Source of the DNA: Lophius americanus
Lineage: Eukaryota > Chordata > Actinopteri > Lophiiformes > Lophiidae
NCBI GenBank assembly: GCA_037951165.1
Contig: JBBDHG010000024.1
Span: 5,671,001-5,735,000 of the forward strand
Direction of reading: 5' to 3'
Length of the DNA: 64,000 bases
In this document: piece by piece, positions 1-11,724 of the stretch
Position numbering within the stretch: position 1 is the first letter of the stretch
How the letters are laid out: each line of letters begins with the position of its first letter
Position numbers and translations under genes: made by a program
The notes under the pieces: model-generated
Told to the model about the DNA's origin: nothing
What the model saw: only the letters and a program-made list of their open reading frames with translations
Database searches by the model: none

Positions 1-5
1 GCCCC

Positions 6-761
6 ATTTTGGCCCTGTGGAATTCAGAAAATACCTTCATCACCAGTGAGGAGGATGTGATTTTGAAGTTTAATTTCCTAAGAGCTTTAAATTAATTCAA
101 TCCTCAGTAATATAATATCATATCATATCATATAATATAACTTAATTTATAACCAACCTATATATACTTTTTAAAGATAGTCTTATTTTAAAGTGGTACC
201 GGATTTACATCAATCAGTCATGACATTATGACCACTGACACCTTATGTCAGAATAACAGTGAATATCTTGTTATACTGGCCAGTTGATGACATACACTAG
301 GCAGTAAGCCATCATTTTCTACTCAGTAAGGCAACCAGGCAAAATGGACAAGCATAAGGACTTTTGCGGACAAAGGCCAAAGTGCGATGGCTAGAGACTC
401 GTCAGAGCAACTGTATATCTATATCTAGGGTATTGTGAGAACATTTGTAGGAATGAACTTTGTCTAGATCTGATCCTGGTGCTTCATGCTGCAGAGTCAC
501 AGCGTGTTTTCATTTGAGCCTCCAAATGTATAGCCCCACTTTGCTGCTCGTATTGGAAACATGACGAAGAATGCAGATAACCTGAGGTTTAGTGCCATGT
601 TCAAGTCGTGCAGACATCTGTTAAGGAACAAACACCATAATTTGCTTCTACTGATATTACTGAGGATTGAATTAATTTAAAGCTCTTAGGAAATTAAACT
701 TCAAAATCACATCCTCCTCACTGGTGATGAAGGTATTTTCTGAATTCCACAGGGCCAAAAT
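6..761. mobile_element. Inverted-repeat element enclosing a Tc1-like fragment
   Basis: Positions 6-113 and 654-761 are exact reverse complements over 108 bp; the match stops abruptly at both ends. The 540-bp interior includes, at about 190-420, text resembling the 5' part of fish Tc1-like transposons (the phrase cattatgaccactgac and an ATGGACAAGCATAAGGA-type start). No open transposase frame remains. It may be a non-autonomous element with long terminal inverted repeats, or an inverted duplication beside an old Tc1 scrap. The left flank is only 5 bases, so no target-site duplication can be judged. Confidence 0.6.
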
Positions 762-3011
762 AAATCTACTAATTTCAGCTGTTTGAGTGGTGAATATTTC
801 TTACAATAGGAAATGTGTTTAACTGTGCAGGGTACCCACAGAAACCAATCTCAGTTTGGAAACTTCCCTTTCAGCATAGACTATAACAATACACATCAAG
901 TGGGGTTGATTTATGGAGGCTGGTGACATTTATAGTTAAAATTAAGACAACTTCTCAGATTTTTTGATGGATACGTTTTAATTTCCTATCTTTTCTACTG
1001 ATGTAAATGCAACATGTCTCTTTCACTTTTGGGGGTAACAGAGAAACAATTTTTTGACAGCTGATGGCACTGCTGGATGCTGTCCCTTAATGGACAGATC
1101 CTGCTAGGTTCCGTCATTGCTGTGCAGAACTGCTGTTGACAGCTAACCTCTGAAAATGAAGTTTCTGCTTCTGTAAAGAAAAAACACTTCCCCTCTAGAG
1201 CACTAGAACACTTTTGAATGTTTTGCTTTACACTGATGCTAGTCAGTAACAACTTACACAAGTCCGACTTGCGGAAATGCAAAGCACAGTTACGCCTCTC
1301 CAGAAGACACCTTCCAATTGTGTCAATGTAGCTCATTTAATCTAAGAAATTGGTTTATTGCCAAAGTAAGACACCCTCACCAAGAATTTGACCTAGTGTC
1401 TTTGTGCAAAACATGCTTAAATAAATATAAATGATGGAGCATCAGCAATGTCTTCATGTACATTCATACATACGCCTATATGCACACATGGACATATTTA
1501 CACAAACGAACATACATGTTCCACACATACGCATATATAAATATACCCATACACATGCATACATGCATATACAAAGTAGCTGTGCAGTTGTGGAAGAATG
1601 AGCAAAAAAAGAAGAAAAAAACATGTGCAATTTGTCAAATGTGCAAGTCATGCCAACTGACCAAGAGCATATATCCAGAGTGTGTTGTCCAGAGAAGTGT
1701 GTTAATGTAACGCATCAAAGATGTGAGTTAATACATCGTTCCAAAGTGCAATCGCTAATGGGGTCGGGATGAGAGCCTGAGTCGGCAGTGGGGTGCTCCT
1801 GTGCCTTGTTGATGAGGCCAATAGCAAACGATAAGACACTATTTTTGTGACTTTTCATCATGAACCCGATGAAAAATGTACGCACTAACCTTAGCAGCAT
1901 TTTTTGTTTTGTTGAGTTTGAAAAATAAAGTTGCCTCCTACTACTGATAACAATTTTAAATCTCGTGCTCCTAATGAACAATCTCAAAATATTTTACTAA
2001 TAAAGGAAACCCATGTAAAGTGGAATAAGATGTACGTAAAGTTCATGCAAAGAGATGTATGCACTTTGATGCCAAGTAATCAAAAAATCAGTCCATCCAC
2101 TTCAATGTAAATTAATGCAAAAATCTCACGCTGCGGCCGGCTGTATTTTACTGGATGTTCAGTCGCTGCAACAGATTTGTCCTTTTAGTGAACTCTGCCC
2201 TCTGTCCAAGCCAATGTTGCATGTTATGTTTCTGAAAACAATATGAATCACCTTCTTCTACCTGACAAAGGAATTCATTATCCTTTCCCCCAGAGGACGC
2301 AGAGGAGGTCTCCTCCAATGTTTATGGTATGGCAACCATCCAAAACGAGAGAGTATGCAAGTGATGTGTTAACAAGGACGAGACTGACTTCCAGAGCCAT
2401 GAATAAACTCTCAATCCATCCGCTCCTACCTGAGTGAAATAGCATAGGGAAGCAATAAATGCTGGAGCAGCTACATATTTGAGGAAGACATGAATATCAG
2501 CTCAACATCTGACTAGCCTTTTTTGAGAGTGCTGTTTTCCTCTCATTTTTTCGGTGAGCTTACATAATCAATAAGCAAGCGGGCTCTCCACTGACAGACT
2601 GTTGTCTTCTCTTACTTTGTTAGAAGTAAGTTTGAGCGGTCTCAACTAGCACATCTCTAACATTTGCCCCGTCAGGGACTGGGATGTTTATAATGACAGA
2701 TTGTGACAGGAGATAACAGCTCATTCATTGGGTTGTTATGTTATTATCTTTTCATTACAAAGGATATTGGTGCAGCTGGCAAGGGCCCATATTTGGATTC
2801 CCCAGCAGAGATAAAGTGCCAACAGCTTGACATCATGCTCAGCTAACAGTGGTCTGGGAGAAATTATAGCGCAATGATTCCCAAAGACAACCAGAAAGCA
2901 GAGAAGAAACACAAACAGGCCTTTTCTCCCCTCTGAAACACCACAGAAAAAGTGAATTGACATTTATCATTTAAATTACTTGACATGTATCATAGCTCTT
3001 TGACTTATAGG
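762..3011. other. Intergenic, no gene recognised
   Basis: This AT-rich stretch has a degenerate CATA/CACA low-complexity patch at about 1455-1575. Open frames are short and without recognisable motifs or splice context. I see no gene or element here that I can name. Confidence 0.5.
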
Positions 3012-4053
3012 CCAATCAGAACACTATAACCACAAACATGTGGAGTGGATAACAGAGTAACTGATTAGGCAGTCAGTGAGTGGGATATATTCGGCAGTAA
3101 GTAGTAGTTTTGTCCCGAATTTGAAATGGACAAGAGTAAAGCTCTGATCAACCCTTACACTTTACCATTGTGATGTTTAGACGACTGGGTCAGAGCCTCT
3201 TCACTGCTGGTCTAGTTGAGTGGTCCACAGTGGTTTAGCACCTAGCAAAGCGGTCTAAGGACCAGTTACTGGGTCATGGGTGCCCAAGGCTCATTGTTGT
3301 ATGTGGGGAGAGAAGGGTAGCTCATGTTGTCCAATCCCACAGAATAGCTGCTGTAGCACAAATTTCTGAGCATGTGATTTTGATTCTAATAGAAAGGTGT
3401 GAGTAAATGCAGTACAACACAGTTTGTTGCTATCTTGATTCGAAGACAACACCGGAATTGGACCATGGATCAATTAAAAAAGCCGTCCAGGTTTGATGAA
3501 TCACATTTTCTCTTGCACCATGTGGATGTGGAGGCCCAGTTGTGTGTCCCTTACCTGTGGATGAGATTGCACCAGGAGAACTTTGTGAGGAAGTTAAATT
3601 GGGGGAGGCCATATGATGCTCTGGGCAATGTTCGGTGGGACACCTTGGATCCTGCCATTCAGGTGGATGTCATAATGAAAAGAGCACCTACCTAAACATT
3701 GTTGGTAGATGAAGGACCCCTTTCTTGTAAACAGTATTCCCGAATGTCATTGGCTCCTCTCAGGACAGCAATTATGTGTTCTGGCACATTGTAGGAATGG
3801 TTTGAGAAACACAACAATGAGTTGAGGGTGTTGTCTTGACCTCAAAATTCCCAAGATCTCAGAGAATCTGTTGGCTGTGCTGGACAAACAAGTCTTCTCC
3901 GTGGAGGTCCAACATTAAAACTTACAGGAATTAAAGGATCTGTTGCTAACATCTTGGTGCCAGAGTACCTTCAGATATCTTGGATCAAAGGGTCAGCACT
4001 CCCTGCCTCAATGGGTCAGAACTACACAATATTAGTCAGGTAGCTTATTGGTG
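3012..4053 (+). pseudogene. Tc1/mariner-like transposase relic
   Basis: The stretch reads as a decayed fish Tc1-like transposon on the + strand. The 5' end (ggccaatcagaacactataacc) resembles the family's terminal region. Recognisable translated pieces are FDESHFLLHHVDV (from the catalytic-region SDESRF block), a tryptophan/threonine/proline stretch at about 3636-3660, EWFEKHNNELRVLS near 3796-3840, and WCWTNK-like text near 3875. The 3' end carries CACAATATTAGTCAGGTAG near 4025, as expected just inside the terminal repeat. Several stop codons and frameshifts interrupt the frame, so no active enzyme can be made. The DDE catalytic triad is not intact: the block with the second aspartate (QDNAPCH in relatives) is unrecognisable. 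Confidence 0.8.
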
Positions 4054-4689
4054 TGTGTATTGCACACATGGCACTTGTAATAACCTATATTTCAGAGAAT
4101 TTGATAAGATTCTACTAAGATAAATAATCTATTTTAAATGGACCAGAATTTTTGCTACTAAATTCTTTCTTTTATTCTACCGTTTAATACCATTTCTGGC
4201 GTTTGATACAGTCTGTGATAGTCAAGCACTGCATTGGGTGAAGAGGCGTGAGGCCTACATGATTACTTATAGCCTAGAGTCCCACACATCATCCCTTGTA
4301 TGCTGGCACATGCAGCAGCAAGATACAGAGCCATCAATTCACTTTCGTGGGACGCACAAAGTGAGGATTAAACATCAACAACAATGATTATCTGCTTACA
4401 ATGTCAGAAACACAGAGAGTTTATCTTAACTCAATTCCCTTAGATTAAAGCAACAATGGTGCAAACATGAAGCACAATTCAGGTGAATGGCAGAATGGTA
4501 AACATGAAGACATTTGAATATGATGGGATTGTTTTTAATATAACAGTTGTTGCAGTTTGCAAATTATGCACCACATTTGATTAAAATGTAAACTGGTAAG
4601 CTGCACTTGTGTTTATTATTGGATAGCTGTTTCGCATTTTGAGCTCTTGATTCAAAGCCAAGCTGAGATCGTTAAACTTTGTGGAGTTT
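4054..4689. other. Intergenic, no gene recognised
   Basis: About 640 bp of AT-rich sequence between the Tc1 relic and a SINE tail. No open frame, repeat or motif of note. Confidence 0.4.
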
Positions 4690-4930
4690 GCTTGCTCTCC
4701 CAGTGCCCTCTGGGTAGTCTAGCTTCCTCCCACAGTTCAAAAACATGCAATTGGTGCCATTAGGTGTGAATGTGAATGGTGGTTGGTCTCTATGTTGGCC
4801 GTTACCAACAGGCGACTTGTCCCCCTGTGTACCCCACCTCTTGTCCGATGTCAGTTGCAACACAGTACACAACAATGGGCGACAGAAAATAGTTAGATGG
4901 ATGGATGGTGGGATGATCGGATGGATGATT
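4690..4930 (+). mobile_element. SINE-like tail fragment
   Basis: The words CTTCCTCCCACAGTTCAAAAACATGCA, TTAGGTGTGAATGTGAATGGT and CTGTGTACCCCACCTC follow the order of the 3' half of the common teleost tRNA-related SINE. The end is a GGATGGATG-type simple repeat at 4898-4925. The tRNA-like head is missing, so this is a 5'-truncated copy. Confidence 0.65.
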
Positions 4931-5063
4931 TACATTTGTTATCAAGAAGGACAGTAAAGAAAAGAAAAAAAAAACGTTGCACAAAAAAAATGGGTTCACA
5001 CACAAATGATTAGCTCCTTTACTTTTTGGGGGGGGAAAGTTAGCAATAGCCACAAATATATGC

Positions 5064-5875
5064 AACGCAGGCTGATGATGGTGAAGAAGGTCAGAAGGAG
5101 TTGCATTGTGTCTTTGTGGATCAACAGAATGCGTACGACAGGGTGCTGAGGGAAGAATTGTGGTATTGCATTAGGAAGTCTGGAATGACAGAGCTGTAAG
5201 TTAAAGTGAAAAACGATATGTATGGGAGCAGCATGTCAGCTGACTGCACTGATCAGACAGGAGTCTACATGGACTTTGATGTTGTCAAACATTGTGATCT
5301 GTATTGAGAGCATGGGGCAAGTGGATGAAAACCCGAAGAGGTGGAGGTACGTCAGTCACAGCAAGACAGAATATATTTGTGTGAGTGAAAGGTGGAATGG
5401 TGGGGACGGAAGGAGTAGAGGTGAAGAAGGTTCAGGAGTTCAAGTACTTGGGGTCAACTGTTCAGAACAAAGGGGAGTGTTGAAAAGAGGTGACGAAGCG
5501 AGTGCAGGCAGGGTTCCGTGGGTGGAGAAGAGCGACAGGAGTTATCTGTGACAGAAGTGTTGCAGCAAGAGTGAAGGGGAAAAGGTCTGCAAGATGGTAG
5601 TGAGAGCAGCTCTGCTGTCTGGTTTAAAGATGGCAGCACTGAGCACAAGGCAGGAGGCAGAGCTGGAGGTGGCGAAGTTGAAGATGTTCAAATTTTGTTT
5701 GGGAGTGAGAAAGATTGACTGGATTAGATACGAGCTCATTAGAGGGACAGCCCAGGTTAGACGTGTCGGAGACAACGTAAGAGGGACCAGACTGAGATGG
5801 TTTGGACACAGAAAAATTAGGGATGGTGGATAGTGGATATATTGGTAGGAGGATCCTGGACTTGGCGCTGCCATG
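5064..5875 (+). pseudogene. Non-LTR retrotransposon reverse-transcriptase relic
   Basis: Scattered frames translate to pieces typical of fish LINE reverse transcriptase. These are FVDQQNAYDRVLREELWYC near 5113-5170, an IVICIESMGQVDENPKRWRY block near 5290-5347, SKTEYICV near 5360, VQEFKYLGSTV-like text at about 5430-5460, and RWFGHRKI near 5797-5820. The fragments lie in the correct order but in different frames and with internal deletions, and the YxDD region is absent. The clade cannot be fixed by eye; an RTE-like group is my best guess. Confidence 0.75.
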
Positions 5876-6825
5876 CAGGAAAAAAAGGACGTTTTTCACA
5901 TTTATCAGCATCAACATCTGTGTATGCATTTACAGATTTTTCTCTCAACAAACTTGCAAATTCAGATTTGGATTCTTTTAAAGACATCTATTTAACCACA
6001 AGCCTCCCACCGGGGCAGCTCAGTTTCTCAATAATGTCATTAGAACTAAGAGCAATAGTCTCATAATAGTTTACTCTCATAATATAACAAATTTTTCATG
6101 AAAACCTACCCTTGGAATTTGGAATCACATTCGTTTCATTATATGTTTAATGCTTATTCAGGAAAAAGAGTATCTCACTAATGGCACTTTTCTCCAGGAT
6201 CTATTTTCAAAATTAGATGATTTCCTCCAACTCAGTTCCTTCTCAGTAAATCAGTATTTCTCTAATAGCAGTGTACTTCATGATCTAGCTCAGTAAGTTC
6301 TGAAGATACATCAAATTTATCACAAAACTGAATTGGCACAGTTCAGCCGCTAGAGCTAGATTTGTTCACAACTATGGCACGATTATTAATGCTCTTATGC
6401 AGCAGGACATAAGTGGCTAGTAAAATAAGAAATAATCTTTCACCTTTAGACAGAGAGTAGATTCCTCTCCTACTTGCCCTTCATAAATAAACATCCACCT
6501 GGATTCTGTTTTTCGTCTCATGATAGTTTGAGCTACAAGTTGACTTTGATGAGGGAAAATTAAGTTCTGATGAAGACAGACAGTCCTCTGCGGATAAAAA
6601 CACTCGGCTTTTTCCCTAATAAATGTACCAGTACGTTTCTAAAAAATAAGATTAAATTGAAATATCAATCTGAAATATTGTGTTAAAGTGCTTTAACCAT
6701 TATTTATAAGCATGGTTTTATGTCAGCCTGCCTATGAGCAACACATAGGGATTAGAACTCTAGATTTTCTAGACGTCAGAAAAATTAAATAATATACTAT
6801 TTTTGCACAAGAAAAGTCATCCTTG
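5876..6825. other. AT-rich sequence, no gene recognised
   Basis: About 950 bp between two LINE relics with many stops in all frames. It may include further decayed L1 sequence, but I cannot identify a convincing block before about 6830. Confidence 0.4.
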
Positions 6826-7541
6826 CAAGAATATTCTCCATAGATTATACTAAAGCTGTTGATAAGCATTACAATAATATAAATATTGGGAAGGAGCCAA
6901 AGCAGTTATAGTAATATAATATTATGTTCATCCGCAAAAAAACAGACTGCTGAAAAACAAAGAATACAGATTTGAGAACAAATAAAATAACGGAAGAAAA
7001 AATAAAAGGAAACGCGCAGTATTTAAAATGAATTTAAAGTAAATGAAAAGTGCCATGAAATAGACAAAATATGCCCACAGGAGATTGATAGATTCATTGA
7101 TGTTTACAGAACAGGAAATGATGAGGGTGGACCAAAATCCTTAAAAATGATGGCCTATGAACTTAAAAAACAAATAAAAAGATCTTATATAAGAAAACAG
7201 AAAACAGAACATTCAGAAGCATTTAAGGATAAACAGATAGAAGAAGAACTTGCAAATAACTATGAAAATGTATAGAGAAATAAGGTAAGTGAGGATAGAC
7301 ATCAAATAAAGACATATCTGAGTAATCTTAAACTAGCAAGAGTCCAAAAAGAAAAAATATCATGTTAAAAAAAAGAAATCCTCGTAGAAGAGATCAAACA
7401 AAACACAAAAACGGAATGAATTTTATAAAAAGGTCATGTACCAAATATTGTCAGTATATAATATATATTCAGTCCGTATTATTAAAAGCATATGATTAGG
7501 CATTAGACAAACATGAAAATCTTCTATAATAACAATCACTC

Positions 7542-8185
7542 ATAAAGAAGGGAAGGATTCATAAAGAAGGGAAGGATTCATAATGAAGGGAAGGATTCAT
7601 AAAGAAGGGAAGGATTCATAAAGAAGGGAAGGATTCATAATGAAGGGAAGGATTCATAAAGAAGGGAAGGATTCATAATGAAGGTAAGGATTCATAAAGA
7701 AGGGAAGGATTCATAATGAAGGGAAGGATTCATAAAGAAGGGAAGGATTCATAATGAAGGGAAGGATTCATAAAGAAGGGAAGGATTCATAATGAAGGAA
7801 AGGATTCATAAAGAAGGGAAGGATTCATAAAGAAGGGAAGGATTCATAATGAAGGGAAGGATTCATAAAGAAGGGAAGGATTCATAATGAAGGGAAGGAT
7901 TCATAAAGAAGGGAAGGATTCATAAAGAAGGGAAGGATTCATAATGAAGGTAAGGATTCATAAAGAAGGGAAGGATTCATAATGAAGGGAAGGATTCATA
8001 AAGAAGGGAAGGATTCATAATGAAGGAAAGGATTCATAAAGAAGGGAAGGATTCATAAAGAAGGGAAGGATTCATAATGAAGGGAAGGATTCATAAAGAA
8101 GGGAAGGATTCATAATGAAGGGAAGGATTCATAAAGAAGGGAAGGATTCATAATGAAGGGAAGGATTCATAATGAAGGGAAGGAT
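7542..8185. repeat. 19-bp minisatellite, about 34 copies
   Basis: Head-to-tail units of 19 bp, consensus ataaagaagggaaggattc, run without interruption for 644 bp (33.9 units). Two main variants, AAAGAAG and AATGAAG, alternate irregularly. Rarer variants carry GAAGGTAAGG (units at 7675 and 7941) or GAAGGAAAGG (units at 7789 and 8017). The array lies inside the L1 relic. Confidence 0.95.
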
Positions 8186-9877
8186 GCCACCAAGCGCTTC
8201 TCATACAGGCCTATATCAATACTCAACAGATCATAAAACATTATCAGCAATATTAGCCAATAGATTAAAAAGCATCATTACTGACATAATTGATTCTGAT
8301 CAGTGTGGATTTATCCCATGAAGGGTTTTAGCTGACAATGTAAGGCGGATAATAAATATTTGTGACTACGCTGAAAACAAAACAAAGATCTTATGCTAAT
8401 GCCATTAGATGCAGAGAAGGCCTGTGATTTATTTAATTGGACTTTTATGTTTACGGCACTTGATTGATTTGGACTAGACTAGAGGTTTATTCTATGGTTA
8501 TAAGCAATTTATAGTAATCCAATAGCCAAAGTAAAAACAAACGGAATGTTATCAAGACGATTTAAAATACAAAGGGGAACCCGACAAGGAGTCCCTTTGT
8601 CCCCCTTTTATTTGCTATATACATTGAAGTGCTGGCAAAAGCCAAAAGCACACAGGAAGAAATCAAAGGTATTAAAGTAGGGAAAGTCATTCACAAGCTC
8701 GCACTCTATGCGGACGACATAATTGTTTATCTTACTTCACCAGAGGAGTCATTACTCAAATTGATGGAAACGATTGAAGGATTTAGTACTTTATTCAGAA
8801 TATAAACTCAATGAAAATAAATGTGAATCTTTTAATATAGGAAGAAAAATCGTCCAAACTTTGAGAGACTCTTATGAATTTTAATGGGACACAAATACAT
8901 TAAAATATTTTGGTATTAACCTTACAAAATAATCCAGAGGAATTGTTTGCAAATAATTATTGTATTCTAGAAAATAAAAAAGACAGGATTTGAAAAGATG
9001 GAGACTAATACCAAATGGAATATTAAATCGCACAGAAATTATAGAAAATGATGGTCCTCCTACTATTTTTATTTTTATTTCAAGCACTACCAATATCTAT
9101 ACAACAAACATGTTTTAATATATGGAACAGAATGATCTCAGATTTTATCTGGAAATACAGAAAACAAAGAATTAAATTTAAAGTTTTAACACAGCAAAAA
9201 GAAGCAGGAGGATTAGGTGTACCATACTTACTAAATAACTTTTATGCAACACAAATACTCGTAATAATAAAGTGGATAAAAGGGCAAACAGAGGCAAAAT
9301 GTATCAATATAGAGAAATAACAATAACAACCATTTCAATTGGAACATTAACATTTTTAAAGAAAACATTGAGAAAACACACAGAATAGTGATGCTGTGTT
9401 TTTTTTACTGTTACCAACTGAAAGAATATATGTCAAATTTTAAAGTAAGAAGTGAATATATATATCTCAAAGAAATTTTACATGACCAACACTTCATACC
9501 AAACAAAACTGATAGATATAGATAAGAAGTTATATCATGAATCACTTAGAAGTGGACAGTTTCAAATAATTAATCGATACAATACATGATTAAAAATAGA
9601 GTAAAACAAAACAAAATGTTACCAGTACTATAAAATATTATAAAAACTGATTACTGTAAATAGTAAAGTAAAAGGTAAATGGGAAAAATAACTAAAAGTC
9701 AACAATCAATAGAAGACTGGAATGACTTCTTAAGTAAACATTTTGAGACATCACAATCTAGATTTTAGAGGGAGTTTGCCTGGAGAGAAGTATGAGATAC
9801 CTTATTAACCCCCATTAGTCTGGGAAATGTAACACCGAGGCAGGCAGCAGCTGCTGGGAACAACGTGGGGAACAAAG

Positions 9878-10456
9878 AGCTGTCATGACTTTGGGTTCAT
9901 TCAGAATTATTTTATTGTGAAGGTTCGTCACTTTGGTCTGTGTTCCTGTTTTATTTTTTAAAGTGTAATGTATGTTGTTTAGTTAGTTTTAAATTCCCTC
10001 TCATGTTTCCTTTGTTTTGCCTTTTTAGTGTGTTTATCTGTTTATTGTTCTTCTTTTCCTTAGTCCTTCTTAGTGCAGTCTTTGTGTGTTTTACTTGTGT
10101 TCCTTTTCCCTCTCTGGGTTTCTACTGTGAGTCAATCTCCTCTTGAGTGATTGTCCATCATGTTCAACCGGGGTTTTCCCTCCAGCTGTGTCTCATCAGT
10201 GTATATGGTCTGTCCTCACCTGTCCTTCTGTGCCAGTTACTTCTTTGACGTTTCCACATGTCATCACTTGTCCCAGACATTTCAGTGTTTTTTTTTTCCA
10301 GGTAAGATGTTTCCCAGTGTTTATTAAGTTGTTTACTCCCATGCTTTTTACTCGTGCCTTATTTTTGACTTATTAAATGTTTTAACTGCACCTGCTCTGC
10401 CTCCGCTGTCCTGTGTCTGCACCTCGGTCCAAACCTTGCCCCACAAAAGTTCCTAA
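9878..10456. mobile_element. Nested unclassified repeat inside the L1 relic
   Basis: L1 C-terminal similarity stops near 9878 and resumes near 10456. The intervening 580 bp are T-rich on the + strand and contain no L1 text. The end (cctcggtccaaaccttgcccc) resembles the end of a dispersed fish repeat I recognise only by phrase. The edges, TGTCATGACTTTGGG and (reversed) TGTTAGGAACTTTTG, show weak inverted similarity. The family is unresolved. Confidence 0.5.
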
Positions 10457-10890
10457 CAAGACTGGACTATGTTAACTTTTTTTCACATGCCCAGTATTCA
10501 TGTCATTTTGGGAAGAATTTAACTAAATTATGAATTATATTTCAGATTTAAAAGAACTTTTGAAAGAAGAAAACATTTTGGGGTCTCAATTTAGTTGGGA
10601 AGTTCAAACAATCAGACATTTCCTTTTTAATATATCGTGTGTAACAGACTTGAAGCAAGTGACAAGAACATGGAAGCAATCAAAACCTCCAGAAAAACAT
10701 ACATGGTTTTTGACAATGAATTTAGATATTGGCTACAGATAAACTAACCTTTAGAGTCAGATATCAAATAAAGAAATGGGTCAAACTTTGACTGGATGGG
10801 CTTGTTAAAAAGATATAGGATTTCCAATAACATAACAGGTAGATGTTACCATGCCTGTGTTTACAATAAACTTTTTTTAAATGAAACTTG

Positions 10891-11460
10891 GACTATACTT
10901 GTTTGCTGTTTTAATTTGTTGCCATGGAAAAATAAATAGTAAAAATAAGAATTTATAAAATACCAATGGCTACACATGCATATAGTTGTGCAGGAGGCTA
11001 CAATGCAAGGAGCCACCTGCACATCAGGAGTAGGAACAATTCACATCATTCTCCTACCTTGCTCAAAAGCACTTTGACAATTATACTGCAGGGTTCATGG
11101 ATCAATCCACCCACTTTCCAATTATTGAACCCTCTCTGTCCTGAAACAAAGCCACCTTGGAATAGGTGTCAGTTATGATCATTAATAGTTTCGGTGGAGC
11201 CCTAAATCCATTTGTGCTTTGGGTCCCATAGAGGTTCCGCCCGCTCTGATTCCATGCATTCTGTGATAGAGGACGATAAATCAGTCATTTCAAATGGGAC
11301 TATCATGTTTTTAAATATTGTCCCTTTGGGTTATTTTAAAAGAAAAAAAAAAGAATATCCAAATTCTTCCTTTTGAACCGTAAAATATGCAGTTTTGTTT
11401 CTTCTCAATGATTTTATCAATTAGTAGTGGAGAGACCAGGACTGGGGTCTTGAATCCTGC
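10891..11460. other. Upstream flank of stc1, no element recognised
   Basis: This stretch separates the L1 relic from the stc1 core promoter. It has no convincing open frame or repeat. Distal stc1 promoter elements could lie here, but I see no specific site that I can support. Confidence 0.4.
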
Positions 11461-11466
11461 ACTCTG

Positions 11467-11724
11467 ATTGGTCCAAACCCAGAACTCGTAATGTTCAGCG
11501 CCCCCATATAAACCCATGCAGACTTCACATCGCTTCCATCTGTCATGCAAGTCCAAAGCGTAGCACGGAGTCCAATGTAAAGAAATAGCTGGCAGCTGAC
11601 TTGTGATCGCTTGCGGTTGTTGGGTTTGCGGCGCTGCGGGAGCTTTTGGAGCGTCCCTCTTATGATTTGCGCTCAGAGCAGGAGGCGTCGCTTCAGATTT
11701 AGTTGTGTTATCTGTGTTGAGAGG
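11467..11724 (+). promoter_or_regulatory. stc1: stc1 core promoter and 5' UTR
   Basis: An inverted CCAAT box (ATTGG, 11467-11471) lies 34 bp upstream of a good TATA box (CATATAAAC, 11505-11513). Transcription would be expected to begin near 11535-11545. The resulting leader is about 180-190 nt. It contains a short upstream reading frame (ATG 11545, stop 11578-11580, 11 codons) whose start sits at or just after the predicted start site. Confidence 0.7.

Larger units (their letters stand above)
6826..10890 (+). pseudogene. L1-type LINE ORF2 relic, split by later repeats
   Basis: Degenerate ORF2 pieces appear in canonical L1 order. They are WEGAKAVI near 6890, an NILANRLKSIITDIIDSDQCGFIP block near 8245-8320, GTRQGVPLSPF-like text near 8578-8610, the catalytic ALYADDIIVYL near 8702-8735, and the C-terminal block IWNRMISDFIWKYRKQ near 9122-9170. 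EDWNDFLSKHFETSQ lies near 9714-9760 and CPVFMSFWEEFN near 10488-10525. Frameshifts and stops make it non-functional. A 19-bp minisatellite (7542-8185) sits just upstream of the YRPIS block, and a foreign repeat (about 9878-10456) splits the C-terminal region. Confidence 0.8.

Noticed and set aside
3399..3695. Functional transposase gene
   Set aside because: Only one fragment of the Tc1 frame is open; stops and lost catalytic blocks lie on both sides.
7541..8185. CRISPR-like array
   Set aside because: Units are contiguous 19-mers without unique spacers, inside a vertebrate LINE relic.
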